In this document: positions 34,376 through 42,525 of the stretch, piece after piece
How the letters are laid out: each line of letters starts with the position of its first letter
How positions within the stretch are numbered: position 1 is the stretch's first letter
Assembly (NCBI RefSeq): GCF_042492175.1
Contig: NZ_CP170453.1
Coordinates: forward strand, 2,294,001 to 2,358,000
DNA: 64,000 bases
Direction of reading: 5' to 3'
From: CAJXSN01 sp947492235
GTDB taxonomy: Bacteria > Pseudomonadota > Alphaproteobacteria > Sphingomonadales > Sphingomonadaceae
The notes under the pieces: generated by a model
The model's database searches: none
Told to the model about the DNA's origin: nothing
The model's input: the letters and a program-made list of their open reading frames with translations, nothing else
Position numbers and translations under genes: made by a program

Positions 34376-34412
34376 AAAAGGCCCGCCTGCGCGAATGCGC
34401 AGACGGGCCTTT
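34376..34412 (-). terminator. Terminator of the aroA-cmk-rpsA operon
   Basis: A long stem, AAAGGCCCG plus CTGCGC pairing with GCGCAG plus CGGGCCTTT (34377-34412) with one mismatch, followed on the minus strand by a short T run. It lies 25 bases beyond the rpsA stop. Confidence 0.85.
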
Positions 34413-34436
34413 CGCTCGCCATTGAAGGCGCTGTGC

Positions 34437-36140
34437 TTAGTCGTTCTTCTTGAGCGCTTCGCCCAGGATGTCGCCCAGCGACGCACCGCTGTCGGACGAA
34501 CCGAACTGCTGCACTGCTTCCTTTTCCTCGGCGATCTGACGCGCCTTGATGGAGAAGGTCGGCTTCTTCGAACGGTCGAACCCGGTGACCTGTGCGTCCA
34601 CCTTGCTGCCGGTCTGGAAGCGGTCGGGACGCTGCTCGTCACGGTCACGGCCGAGATCCGAACGCTTGATGAAGCCGGTCGCACCGTCTTCGCCAACCTG
34701 CACTTCGAGGCCGCCATCGCGGACTTCGAGGACAGTCACGGTCACAACCTGACCGCGGCGCAGATCGTCTCCGCCAGCGGCTTCTGCACTCGGCGCGCCC
34801 TTTTCGAGCTGCTTCATGCCGAGGCTGATGCGTTCTTTCTCGATGTCGACGTCCAGAACGATGGCTTCAACTTCTTCACCCTTGCGGTGCAGTGCTAGCG
34901 CGTCTTCGCCGGAGATGCCCCAGGCGATGTCGGACATGTGGACCATGCCGTCCACGTCGCCGGGCAGGCCGATGAACAGACCGAACTCGGTCGCGTTCTT
35001 GACTTCGCCGGTGACCTTCGTGCCGACCGGGTACTGTTCGGCGAAATCGTCCCACGGGTTGCCCTGCGCCTGCTTGAGGCCGAGCGAAATGCGGCGCTTG
35101 TCGCTGTCCACTTCCAGAACGACAACTTCGACTTCCTGCGAAGTGCTGACGATCTTGCCGGGGTGCACGTTCTTCTTCGTCCAGCTCATTTCGGAGACGT
35201 GGACCAGACCTTCGATGCCGGCTTCCAGTTCAACAAATGCACCGTATTCGGTGATGTTGGTGACGGTGCCGTTCATCTTGATGCCGACCGGATATTTGGC
35301 CGAGACGCCATCCCACGGATCGCTTTCCAGCTGCTTCATGCCGAGCGAGATACGCTGCGTTTCGGCATTGATGCGGACGATCTGCACCGTGACGGTCTGA
35401 CCGATTTCGATCATCTCGCTGGGGTGGTTGACGCGCTTGTAGCTCATGTCGGTCACGTGGAGCAGGCCGTCGATGCCGCCCAGATCCACGAACGCACCGT
35501 AATCGGTAATGTTCTTGACCACACCGTCGATCACCTGACCTTCGGCCAGCTTGTCGATCAGTTCGCTGCGCTGTTCGGCGCGCGTTTCTTCCAGCACAGC
35601 GCGGCGGCTGACAACGATGTTGCCGCGGCGACGGTCCATTTTCAGGATCTGGAAGGGCTGGGGCTGTTCCATCAGCGGGGTGACATCGCGCACGGGGCGG
35701 ATATCGACCTGGCTGCCGGGCAGGAAGGCCACGGCACCGTCGAGGTCGACCGTAAAGCCGCCCTTGACCCGGCCGAAGATGCGGCCTTCGACGCGCTTTT
35801 CTTCGCCGAACTCGGCTTCCAGCTTGTCCCACGCGGCTTCGCGGCGGGCGCGGTCACGGCTGAGCATTGCTTCGCCGTCGCTGTTTTCGACGCGGTCGAC
35901 ATAGACTTCGACTTCGGAGCCGACGGTCAGGCCGTGGTCTTCTTCGCCGCGCATGAATTCTTTGAGATCGATGCGGCCTTCGCTTTTGAGGCCGACATCC
36001 ACAATCGCCATTCCGGCTTCGATTGCGGTCACGGTGCCTTTGACGACGCGGCCTTCGAAGCCGCCATCATCTGCATTGCCGAGTTGTTCGTTGAGAAGCG
36101 CTTCGAAATCGTCGCGCGTGGGCATTTCCTGAGTAGCCAT
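34437..36140 (-). CDS. rpsA: 30S ribosomal protein S1
   Basis: A 567-residue protein with six S1 (OB-fold) RNA-binding repeats, each marked by motifs such as YGAFVDLGGIDGLLHVTDMS, AFVELEAGIEGLVHVSEMSW and LFIGLPGDVDGMVHMSDIAW. It binds mRNA on the 30S subunit and helps initiation on structured messages. The start MATQEMPTRDDFEALL fits the alphaproteobacterial family. It is preceded by cmk with a 480-base gap, long enough for its own promoter and leader. Confidence 0.97.
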   Translation of the reverse strand: MATQEMPTRDDFEALLNEQLGNADDGGFEGRVVKGTVTAIEAGMAIVDVGLKSEGRIDLKEFMRGEEDHGLTVGSEVEVYVDRVENSDGEAMLSRDRARREAAWDKLEAEFGEEKRVEGRIFGRVKGGFTVDLDGAVAFLPGSQVDIRPVRDVTPLMEQPQPFQILKMDRRRGNIVVSRRAVLEETRAEQRSELIDKLAEGQVIDGVVKNITDYGAFVDLGGIDGLLHVTDMSYKRVNHPSEMIEIGQTVTVQIVRINAETQRISLGMKQLESDPWDGVSAKYPVGIKMNGTVTNITEYGAFVELEAGIEGLVHVSEMSWTKKNVHPGKIVSTSQEVEVVVLEVDSDKRRISLGLKQAQGNPWDDFAEQYPVGTKVTGEVKNATEFGLFIGLPGDVDGMVHMSDIAWGISGEDALALHRKGEEVEAIVLDVDIEKERISLGMKQLEKGAPSAEAAGGDDLRRGQVVTVTVLEVRDGGLEVQVGEDGATGFIKRSDLGRDRDEQRPDRFQTGSKVDAQVTGFDRSKKPTFSIKARQIAEEKEAVQQFGSSDSGASLGDILGEALKKND

Positions 36141-36438
36141 AGGGCTTTAGGTTCCTAATTCACATTTGCTTCCGGCCACCGGTTTTCCCGGGGTCTTTCA
36201 CCGCTTCCAGCGCACCATTGCGCAGGCTGGCGGGGCAAGAGGGCCGATACTGCCCGCGGGGCCGAATGCCGTCGCGGGTGTCCTCGGGGCGCACTGTCGC
36301 AAAAGGCGGAGGAAGCGCGCGTTGCACGCCTATGTTCCGGCCTTTTGCGGAGGGTGTCCGTCAGACGGGAGCGCCGTTACGGCACGAAGGCGCGAAACGC
36401 AAGTGAAACGCGGTGCTGCGGGGCGAATGCAGGGTGGG
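36141..36438. other. Gene-free rpsA upstream region
   Basis: About 300 bases of GC-rich sequence between rpsA and the inverted repeat at 36439. I see no convincing gene on either strand and no clear promoter elements. It probably holds the rpsA promoter and leader, which in many bacteria carries an S1 autoregulatory structure; nothing specific can be pointed out here. Confidence 0.5.
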
Positions 36439-36608
36439 CACTCACAGAGGCGCGGAGGCACAGAGAAGAAAGAATAAGAGGGGTTTGGGGAGCTCTGCGT
36501 CGAAGACGCCCTTAACTGCTATGTCGTGAAAAGCGGAAATTTCCGGATTGAGAGCTGCTTCGCAGCATGCGGCAAAAGCTCTCTGTGCCCCCTGTGCCTC
36601 TGTGAGCG
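36439..36608. repeat. 170-bp inverted-repeat element between cmk and rpsA
   Basis: The left end CACTCACAGAGGCGCGGAGG followed by CACAGAG (36439-36465) is a close inverted copy of the right end CTCTGTGCCCCCTGTGCCTC followed by TGTGAGCG (36581-36608). The centre (about 115 bases) is AT-richer and has no gene. It looks like a small non-coding mobile or palindromic element. Confidence 0.75.
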
Positions 36609-36620
36609 TCTAAAGAAACC

Positions 36621-37238
36621 CTAAACCGCCTGCTCAACAGCCTCGATAGCGGCCGCAATCGCCTCGTCGCGGCCTAGCGTGGACGTATCGAGCACATAGG
36701 CATCGCTCGCGGCCACCAGCGGGGCCTCGGCGCGGGTCCGGTCGCGCTCGTCGCGCTGGCGCAGATCCTCGGCGATGACTTCCAGCAATACGTCCTCTCC
36801 GCGTTCCTTCATCTCGGCATAGCGGCGGGCCGCGCGAGCTTCCACGCTGGCGGTAACGAACAGCTTCACGTCGGCATCTGGCGCGATGACAGTGCCGATA
36901 TCGCGCCCGTCCAGCACCGCGCCGCCCTCCTGCTCGGCAAAGGCGCGCTGGCGCTCGAACAGGGTCTGGCGCACTTTCGGGTGGACCGAAACCTTGCTTG
37001 CCATGCCGCCGATGACTTCGCTGCGCAGCGAAGCATCGGCGAGCAGCTTGTCGGGAAACCCGCAAGCCGCCAGCGCATCCTCCGCATTGTCCGGATCGCC
37101 GCCATCAAGAAATGTCTGCCGCCCGACAGCCCGGTACAGCAGACCGGTATCGAGATGTGGCAGTCCGAAATGGGCTGCGAGAGCCTTGGAAATGGTGCCC
37201 TTGCCAGAAGCGGTGGGTCCGTCGACGGCGATGATCAT
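36621..37238 (-). CDS. cmk: Cytidylate kinase
   Basis: A 205-residue CMP/dCMP kinase. The P-loop GPTASGKGT is at residues 8-16, GRDIGTVIAPDADVK and the NMP-binding domain follow. The start MIIAVDGP at 37238 overlaps the stop of the small membrane gene by four bases (ATGA). It belongs to the widespread aroA-cmk-rpsA gene order. Confidence 0.96.
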   Translation of the reverse strand: MIIAVDGPTASGKGTISKALAAHFGLPHLDTGLLYRAVGRQTFLDGGDPDNAEDALAACGFPDKLLADASLRSEVIGGMASKVSVHPKVRQTLFERQRAFAEQEGGAVLDGRDIGTVIAPDADVKLFVTASVEARAARRYAEMKERGEDVLLEVIAEDLRQRDERDRTRAEAPLVAASDAYVLDTSTLGRDEAIAAAIEAVEQAV

Positions 37239-37507
37239 TGCTGGGTCTTTCGCGTTTTTCTGCGGGACATAGCGGCCTTCGTCAGACCGGTGATGGCGAT
37301 GGCGGCCCAGAAACCTTCGAGCACGAGGCTGGGCCAATTGGTGTGCACGATGAGGGAGATTGTCAGCAACGCCGCTCCGGCGAGATTGGTGCCGTGCAGG
37401 ATGTAGGGGTTCACGCTCTCGCTGAGCGTCAGATAGGCGTAAGCGCCTATGATGCAGGCGGTGCCGACGAAGCCGATCAGGGAGTATATGTCCAGCGGGA
37501 CAGTCAC
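37235..37507 (-). CDS. CBU_0592-like small membrane protein
   Basis: A 90-residue protein with three membrane helices, and residues typical of the uncharacterised CBU_0592 family: YLTLSESVNPYILHGTNLAGAA, then a third helix after PSLVLEGFW. It is inserted between aroA and cmk and coupled to both by four-base overlaps (37504-37507 and 37235-37238), so all three are made from one message. The function is unknown. Confidence 0.82.
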   Translation of the reverse strand: MTVPLDIYSLIGFVGTACIIGAYAYLTLSESVNPYILHGTNLAGAALLTISLIVHTNWPSLVLEGFWAAIAITGLTKAAMSRRKTRKTQQ

Positions 37508-38850
37508 GAAGCCGCACCGTCTAGCAACGCCATAAAGTTCGGGAAGCTCGTCGCGATGGGGCGCGTGTCGTCCACTTCCACGCCGTCTGACGAAGCCAGC
37601 CCTGCCACTGCCATGCTCATTGCGATCCGGTGGTCGAGATGCGTTTTGGTGCGGCTGTTGGCAGTGCCGCGCAAGAGCGCGCCGCCGGTGCCTTCGATCA
37701 CCAGCCCGTCCTCGCGCTCGGTGATGTTTGCGCCTGCTCCGGATAGCGCGGCAGCCATCACGGCCAAGCGGTCGCTTTCCTTCACGCGCAATTCGTCGAG
37801 GCCGCTGGTGGTGGTTGTGCCGCTGGCCATGGAGGCGGCGACGAACAGCACCGGAAATTCATCGATCATGCTTGGGGCGAGGGCGGGGTCTATCGCGATG
37901 CCGGTCAGCGCAGAGTGCCTGACCCGCAGATCAGCCACCGGCTCCCCGCCGACATCGCGGCGGTCCAATTCCTCGATGTGTCCGCCCATGGCGCGCAGCA
38001 CTTCGAACAGCCCGGCACGGGTCGGGTTCAGGCCGACATTCTCTATGACAAGGTCGCTGCCTTCGACCAGCAGGGCCGCCACCACAAAGAACGCAGCCGA
38101 GGAAGGGTCGCCGGGGACTTCGATGGTTTGTGGCTGCAACTCGGCATCGCCGCGCACGGTGATGATGCGGTCCTCGCCCGCTTCCTCGACATCCAACTCC
38201 GCGCCAAATCCGCGCAGCATACGCTCGGAATGGTCGCGGGTGGGCACCGGCTCGATGACTGTGGTGATGCCCGGCGTGTTGAGTCCGGCCAGCAGAACCG
38301 CGCTTTTTACCTGAGCGCTGGCCACCGGCAGGCGGTATTCAATCGGCACGGCGGGGCATATCCCCTCCATCACCAGCGGGAGGGTGCCGTCAGCCGACCC
38401 GTGAAACTGTGCGCCCATTTGGGAAAGCGGCTCGATCACCCGGCCCATCGGGCGCTGCGACAGGCTGGCATCGCCGGTAAAGGTCGCGGTGATCCCGTGG
38501 CTGGCGATCAGGCCCATAAGCAGGCGGGTGGAGGTGCCCGAATTGCCCATGTCGAGTGCCGACTGCGGTTGCAGCAATCCGCCGACCCCGACGCCGTGAA
38601 CCAGCCATTCCTCGCCTGACTTGCGGACCTGAGCGCCCATGGCCCGCATCGCAGCAGCAGTGGCGAGGACATCCTCGCCTTCCAGCAGGCCGGTCACCCG
38701 CGTCTCGCCCACCGCCAGCGCGCCCAGCATGATGCTGCGGTGGCTGATCGACTTGTCGCCTGGCACGCGGATGCGGCCTTTCAGCGGGCCGGAAGGCATG
38801 AACCGGTGAGGGTTGGGAGCAGCGGCATGTGGGGCGGTCGGTGTCGTCAT
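37504..38850 (-). CDS. aroA: 3-phosphoshikimate 1-carboxyvinyltransferase (EPSP synthase), class II-like
   Basis: A 448-residue shikimate pathway enzyme. It has class II (Agrobacterium CP4-type) hallmarks: PGDKSISHRS (residues 30-39), GLLEGEDV, ASAQVKSAVLLAGLNTPGIT and PGDPSSAAF, HLDHRIAMS. At the position where CP4 has Ala (giving glyphosate insensitivity) this protein has Gly105 in MGNSGTSTR, as in sensitive enzymes. The start MTTPTAPH at 38850 is preferred; the frame is open further upstream without homology. Its stop overlaps the small membrane gene. Confidence 0.95.
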   Translation of the reverse strand: MTTPTAPHAAAPNPHRFMPSGPLKGRIRVPGDKSISHRSIMLGALAVGETRVTGLLEGEDVLATAAAMRAMGAQVRKSGEEWLVHGVGVGGLLQPQSALDMGNSGTSTRLLMGLIASHGITATFTGDASLSQRPMGRVIEPLSQMGAQFHGSADGTLPLVMEGICPAVPIEYRLPVASAQVKSAVLLAGLNTPGITTVIEPVPTRDHSERMLRGFGAELDVEEAGEDRIITVRGDAELQPQTIEVPGDPSSAAFFVVAALLVEGSDLVIENVGLNPTRAGLFEVLRAMGGHIEELDRRDVGGEPVADLRVRHSALTGIAIDPALAPSMIDEFPVLFVAASMASGTTTTSGLDELRVKESDRLAVMAAALSGAGANITEREDGLVIEGTGGALLRGTANSRTKTHLDHRIAMSMAVAGLASSDGVEVDDTRPIATSFPNFMALLDGAAS

Positions 38851-39004
38851 GATAGCGGCGCGGCTTTGACAGTGGCAGGCCTGCATGGCAAGGCGCGCCG
38901 CACTCTTGATTCGGGCATGAATGATGCCCATCAACAGCAAACGAATTATTGCGCGGCCAGCGGCATTCTCGCCCAGCAGGCCCGACCACAAGGAACACAA
39001 AGTC

Positions 39005-39337
39005 ATGGCGAAGCCTGAATGGGGCACCAAGCGTAGCTGCCCCAAATGCGGAACCCGTTTTTACGATCTGGGCAAGGAAGATCCGGCCACCTGCATCGAG
39101 TGCGGTGAAGAATGGACGCCCGAGCCTGTCCTGAAGGCGAAGCAGCCGATCACCTTCGAAGAAGACGAGAAGAAAAAGAAGAAGGACGCCGCGGCAGACA
39201 GCGATCTGGCCGATGACGATCTGGATATCGACGTCGACGAAGATGACGATTCGCCGGACAATGAGGTCGATCTGGGCGGCGACGACGATCTCGGCGTGTC
39301 CAAAGGCAAGGGCGACGACGAAGGTCCGGAGACTTAG
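39005..39337 (+). CDS. TIGR02300 (FYDLN acid) family protein
   Basis: A 110-residue protein found only in Alphaproteobacteria. The N-terminal zinc-ribbon-like part has CPKCGTRFYDLG and CIECGEEW, giving two CxxC pairs; the rest is a Lys stretch and a long Asp/Glu-rich tail (SDLADDDLDIDVDEDDD). The function is unknown. The start MAKPEWGTKR at 39005 is the standard family start. Divergent from aroA. Confidence 0.93.
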   Translation: MAKPEWGTKRSCPKCGTRFYDLGKEDPATCIECGEEWTPEPVLKAKQPITFEEDEKKKKKDAAADSDLADDDLDIDVDEDDDSPDNEVDLGGDDDLGVSKGKGDDEGPET

Positions 39338-39666
39338 TTTTCTTTGGACCCTGCGGGCGGGGCGCATCCGCGCCCCTTGCTTCCTCGCATTAGCTCGGGC
39401 GGCCGGTCGGCCTTGTGAGGCCTGGAAGCCTCGTATGATTCCAAGCCGTTTGGCCTGAAGGGGGCGGTCCGCGACCAGCGGACCGAAAGGGCACGCGCCC
39501 GCCCCGCAGGTGCTCGACGCAAAACGTCGAAATAGCACCGAGGATGCGCGCCCGGATGGGCGTGCCTAAAACAAGGGTTCTTCGAACAAACTCCTTGCCA
39601 ATGCTTACCGCGCTTTATATTGGGCGCTGCCTGTCGGAGCCGCGTTGGCTTCGGCGTTAAATGATT
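39338..39666. other. Structured GC-rich intergenic region before tRNA-Ala
   Basis: No convincing gene in 329 bases, but several perfect or near-perfect hairpins in a row: GGTCCGC/GCGGACC (39466-39484), the nested GGTGCT-CGACG/CGTCG-AGCACC (39509-39539) and GCGCGCCC/GGGCGTGC (39546-39565). It could be an interspersed element or a structured RNA; the tRNA promoter must lie in its last part. Confidence 0.5.
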
Positions 39667-39742
39667 GGGGCCTTAGCTCAGCTGGGAGAGCGCAACACTG
39701 GCAGTGTTGAGGTCAGCGGTTCGATCCCGCTAGGCTCCACCA
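39667..39742 (+). tRNA. tRNA-Ala (anticodon GGC)
   Basis: A 76-base cloverleaf: acceptor GGGGCCT pairing with AGGCTCC, D arm TTAGCTCAGCTGGGAGAGC, anticodon stem CAACA/TGTTG with loop CTGGCAG (anticodon GGC at 39700-39702, reading GCC), T arm GCGGTTCGATCCCGC, and an encoded CCA (39740-39742). Confidence 0.97.
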
Positions 39743-39787
39743 TTTACCTGTCTTTCGGCCCTGATTGGGCTGCAAATGGCGGTTTGT

Positions 39788-39849
39788 TGCGCTTCCGGTG
39801 CTCACGGACTTTTAGTCCGCTGCGCTCCGGTTCTCACACTCCACCATTT
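39788..39849 (+). repeat. Direct repeats around a hairpin, with a copy of the tRNA 3' end
   Basis: TGCGCTTCCGGTGCTCAC (39788-39805) recurs as TGCGCTCCGGTTCTCAC (39821-39837), with a hairpin CGGACT-TTT-AGTCCG (39805-39819) between them. Directly after, CTCCACCATTT (39839-39849) repeats the end of the tRNA and its flank (39735-39745). The rest of the gap to ffh (40002) holds nothing I recognise. Confidence 0.6.
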
Positions 39850-40001
39850 TCGCTTCCAATCAGAACCAAAATCCAGGCAAATGGATTTTAGAGAAACAAG
39901 TCGGGGCATTTTTTGCCTCGCGCGCTGGCCAACGAGGTTTCGTTCGCCGGCGTTTTTCGCGTTTCGGGGATTGTCCCGAATTTATGAGTTGAGGCCCGCC
40001 T

Positions 40002-41495
40002 ATGTTTGAAGCGCTGTCTGATCGCCTTGGAAGTACATTCGACCGCCTGCGCGGCCGAGGTGCCTTGCGCGAACAGGATGTGCGCGATGCGATGCGGGAA
40101 GTGCGGGTTGCCTTGCTGGAGGCGGATGTCGCTCTGCCTGTGGCACGCGACTTCATCGACCGGGTGACCGAGAAGGCTGTCGGCGAAAGCGTTCTCAAAT
40201 CGGTCACGCCGGGCCAGCAAGTCGTCAAGATCGTCAATGACGAACTGATTGCGATGCTTGGCGGCGAGGACGGCGAAGATGGCCATGTCCCGCTCAATCT
40301 GGAGGCGAAGCCGCCGGTCGTCGTGATGATGGTCGGCCTGCAGGGCTCGGGCAAAACCACCACCACCGCGAAACTCGCCAAACATATCCGCGAAAAACAC
40401 GGGAAGAAGGCCATGATGGCCTCGCTCGACGTCAATCGCCCCGCCGCGCAGGAGCAGCTGGCGGTGCTGGGCACGCAAATCGATATTGCGACCTTACCGA
40501 TTGTCGAAGGGCAGCAGCCGGTCGACATCGCCCGCCGCGCGATGGACAGTGCGCGGCTGCAGAACTTCGATGTCCTGATGCTCGACACCGCAGGCCGCCT
40601 GCATGTCGACGAAGCGCTGATGGCGGAGATGAAGGCGGTCGCGGGCGTTTCCGCACCGACCGAAGTGTTGCTGGTGGTCGACAGCCTGACGGGGCAGGAT
40701 GCGGTCAACGTTGCGCAGAATTTCTCCGACGAAGTGCCGCTGACCGGTGTGGTTCTCACCCGGATGGACGGCGATGCGCGCGGCGGTGCTGCGCTGTCGA
40801 TGCGGGCTGTCACCGGCAAGCCGATCAAGTTTGCCGGGACGGGCGAGAAGCTGGACGCGCTGGAGCCCTTCCGCCCGCGCTCTGTTGCCGACCGTATCCT
40901 GGGCATGGGCGATGTCGTCAGCCTGGTGGAAAAGGCCGCCGCAACGATCAAGGAAGAAGACGCCGAGAAGCTCGCCAAGCGGATGGCGAAGGGTCAGTTC
41001 GACCTCAACGATCTGCGCATGCAGCTGCAGCAGATGCAGAATATGGGCGGGCTGGGCGCGCTGGCGGGCATGATGCCGGGCATGAAAAAGGCCAAGGCCG
41101 CGATGGCCGATAGCGGCGTGGACGATGGCTATCTGAACCGTCTGGACGCGATCATCGGCTCGATGACGGCCAAGGAACGCGGCAATCCCGCGCTGATGAA
41201 CGCCAAGCGCAAGAAGCGCGTCGCCGCCGGCAGCGGAACCACCGTGCAGGACGTGAACAAGCTGATGAAAATGCATCAGGAAATGTCCCGCGCGATGAAG
41301 CAGATCAAGAAGATGGGCGGCCTCAAGGGTCTCGCTGCCATGTTTGGCGGTGGGGGCGGGGCTCCTCCCGGAGGCATGGGTGGCGGAATGGGCGGTGGCC
41401 CCGGTGGCGGTATGCCCAGCCTGTCCGGAATGGGTGGCGGCACGCCTGGGAACATCCCGCCGGACCTTGCGAATTTACTGAACAAGAAGAAGTAA
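40002..41495 (+). CDS. ffh: Signal recognition particle protein Ffh
   Basis: A 497-residue SRP54 GTPase that targets nascent membrane proteins together with 4.5S RNA and FtsY. The N domain (1-95), the G1 motif GLQGSGKTT (residues 112-120), DVNRPAAQEQL, DTAGR and TRMDGD of the G domain, and the methionine-rich M domain (after about 300) are present. The C-terminus is extended by a Gly/Met-rich tail (GGMGGGMGGGPGGGMP). First gene of the ffh-rpsP-rimM-trmD-rplS group. Confidence 0.97.
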   Translation: MFEALSDRLGSTFDRLRGRGALREQDVRDAMREVRVALLEADVALPVARDFIDRVTEKAVGESVLKSVTPGQQVVKIVNDELIAMLGGEDGEDGHVPLNLEAKPPVVVMMVGLQGSGKTTTTAKLAKHIREKHGKKAMMASLDVNRPAAQEQLAVLGTQIDIATLPIVEGQQPVDIARRAMDSARLQNFDVLMLDTAGRLHVDEALMAEMKAVAGVSAPTEVLLVVDSLTGQDAVNVAQNFSDEVPLTGVVLTRMDGDARGGAALSMRAVTGKPIKFAGTGEKLDALEPFRPRSVADRILGMGDVVSLVEKAAATIKEEDAEKLAKRMAKGQFDLNDLRMQLQQMQNMGGLGALAGMMPGMKKAKAAMADSGVDDGYLNRLDAIIGSMTAKERGNPALMNAKRKKRVAAGSGTTVQDVNKLMKMHQEMSRAMKQIKKMGGLKGLAAMFGGGGGAPPGGMGGGMGGGPGGGMPSLSGMGGGTPGNIPPDLANLLNKKK

Positions 41496-41532
41496 CCAAT
41501 TCAAATCATTCAGATTACCAAAGGAAAAAATC

Positions 41533-42018
41533 ATGGCAATTGCACTTCGTCTCTCCCGTGGCGGCGCGAAAAAGCGTCCCTATTACCGCATCGTGGCTGC
41601 CGACAGCCGCAAGCCGCGTGATGGTAAGTATCTGGAGCAGATCGGCGTCTACAACCCGCTGCTGGCCAAGGACGATCCGGCCCGCGTGAAGCTGGACGAA
41701 GATCGCGCGAAATACTGGCTCGGCGTGGGCGCACAGCCCAGCGACCGTGTCGCCCGCTTCCTCGACGCCGCCGGCATCCGTGAGCGTGAAGCCCGCAATA
41801 ACCCGAACAAAGCCAAGCCGGGCGAGAAAGCGACCGAGCGCGCCGAAGAGAAGGCTCAGAAAGAAGCCGACGCTGCTGAAGCGCTGAAGGCCGCTGAAGA
41901 AGAAGCCAAGAACGCTCCGGCTGAGGAAGAAGCAGCTGCAGAAGCACCGGCTGAAGACGCTGCTACCGAAGCGCCTGCCGAGGAAGCAGCGGCTGAAGAA
42001 GAAGCCAAGAGCGAGTAA
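41533..42018 (+). CDS. rpsP: 30S ribosomal protein S16, extended
   Basis: The first 85 residues are a normal S16 (MAIALRLSRGGAKKRPYYRI, DGKYLEQIGVYNP). The protein continues to 161 residues, about twice the length of E. coli S16, with an Ala/Glu/Lys-rich tail that is expected to be a helix or disordered. AAAGGA lies before the ATG. rimM follows after three bases. Confidence 0.96.
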   Translation: MAIALRLSRGGAKKRPYYRIVAADSRKPRDGKYLEQIGVYNPLLAKDDPARVKLDEDRAKYWLGVGAQPSDRVARFLDAAGIREREARNNPNKAKPGEKATERAEEKAQKEADAAEALKAAEEEAKNAPAEEEAAAEAPAEDAATEAPAEEAAAEEEAKSE

Positions 42019-42021
42019 GCC

Positions 42022-42525
42022 TTGTCCAAGGAAGCGCCCGTCACCCTGGCCGCCATTACCGGCGCGCACGGGGTGGCGGGCGAAGTCCGTCTGAAACTGC
42101 TCGGCGATGGCTTCGATGCCTTGAAGGCGCACAAGAGCTTCAATGACGGCGCGCTGACGCTGACCAAATTGCGCAGCGACAATAAGGGCGGGGCGATTGG
42201 CCGCTTCGCCGAAATCGCCGACCGCACCGCAGCCGAAAAGCTGCGTGGCACCCAGCTCAACGTCACCCGCGAAACGCTCCCTCCGCTGGAGGAGGGCGAG
42301 TATTACCACGCCGATCTGATCGGTCTGGCGGTGGTGAATGATGCTGGCTCACCCGTGGGCAAAGTGATCGACGTCCAGAATTACGGCGCGACCGATGTGG
42401 TCGAGATCGAGAAAGACCCTGCGCCCGAAAAGGGCATGAGAACCTTCATGGTCCCGATGACCAAACAGGCGGTGATCGAGTGGGACACCGAACGCATGAC
42501 CATTTCGGCGGATTTCTGCGAGTGA
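42022..42525 (+). CDS. rimM: 16S rRNA processing protein RimM
   Basis: A 167-residue ribosome maturation factor that binds S19 in the 30S head. The N-terminal GAHGVAGEVRLK motif and the C-terminal PRC-barrel domain (YYHADLIGLAVV, GKVIDVQNYGATDVVEI, MVPMTKQAV) are present. The start is a TTG at 42022, three bases after the rpsP stop. The stop overlaps the GTG of the nitrilase gene. Confidence 0.95.
   Translation: MSKEAPVTLAAITGAHGVAGEVRLKLLGDGFDALKAHKSFNDGALTLTKLRSDNKGGAIGRFAEIADRTAAEKLRGTQLNVTRETLPPLEEGEYYHADLIGLAVVNDAGSPVGKVIDVQNYGATDVVEIEKDPAPEKGMRTFMVPMTKQAVIEWDTERMTISADFCE

Noticed and set aside
32940..34898. 652-residue open frame on the plus strand
   Set aside because: It runs antisense across qor, gloB and rpsA, which are all clear genes, and its composition is that of a GC-rich mirror frame.
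34938..36158. 406-residue plus-strand frame rich in His, Asp and Phe
   Set aside because: It is entirely antisense to the six S1 repeats of rpsA; its apparent repeats come from them.
38851..39538. Minus-strand extension of the frame through the FYDLN gene and the intergenic region
   Set aside because: Overlaps a clear gene on the other strand; Arg/Ala-rich and broken by the hairpin structures.
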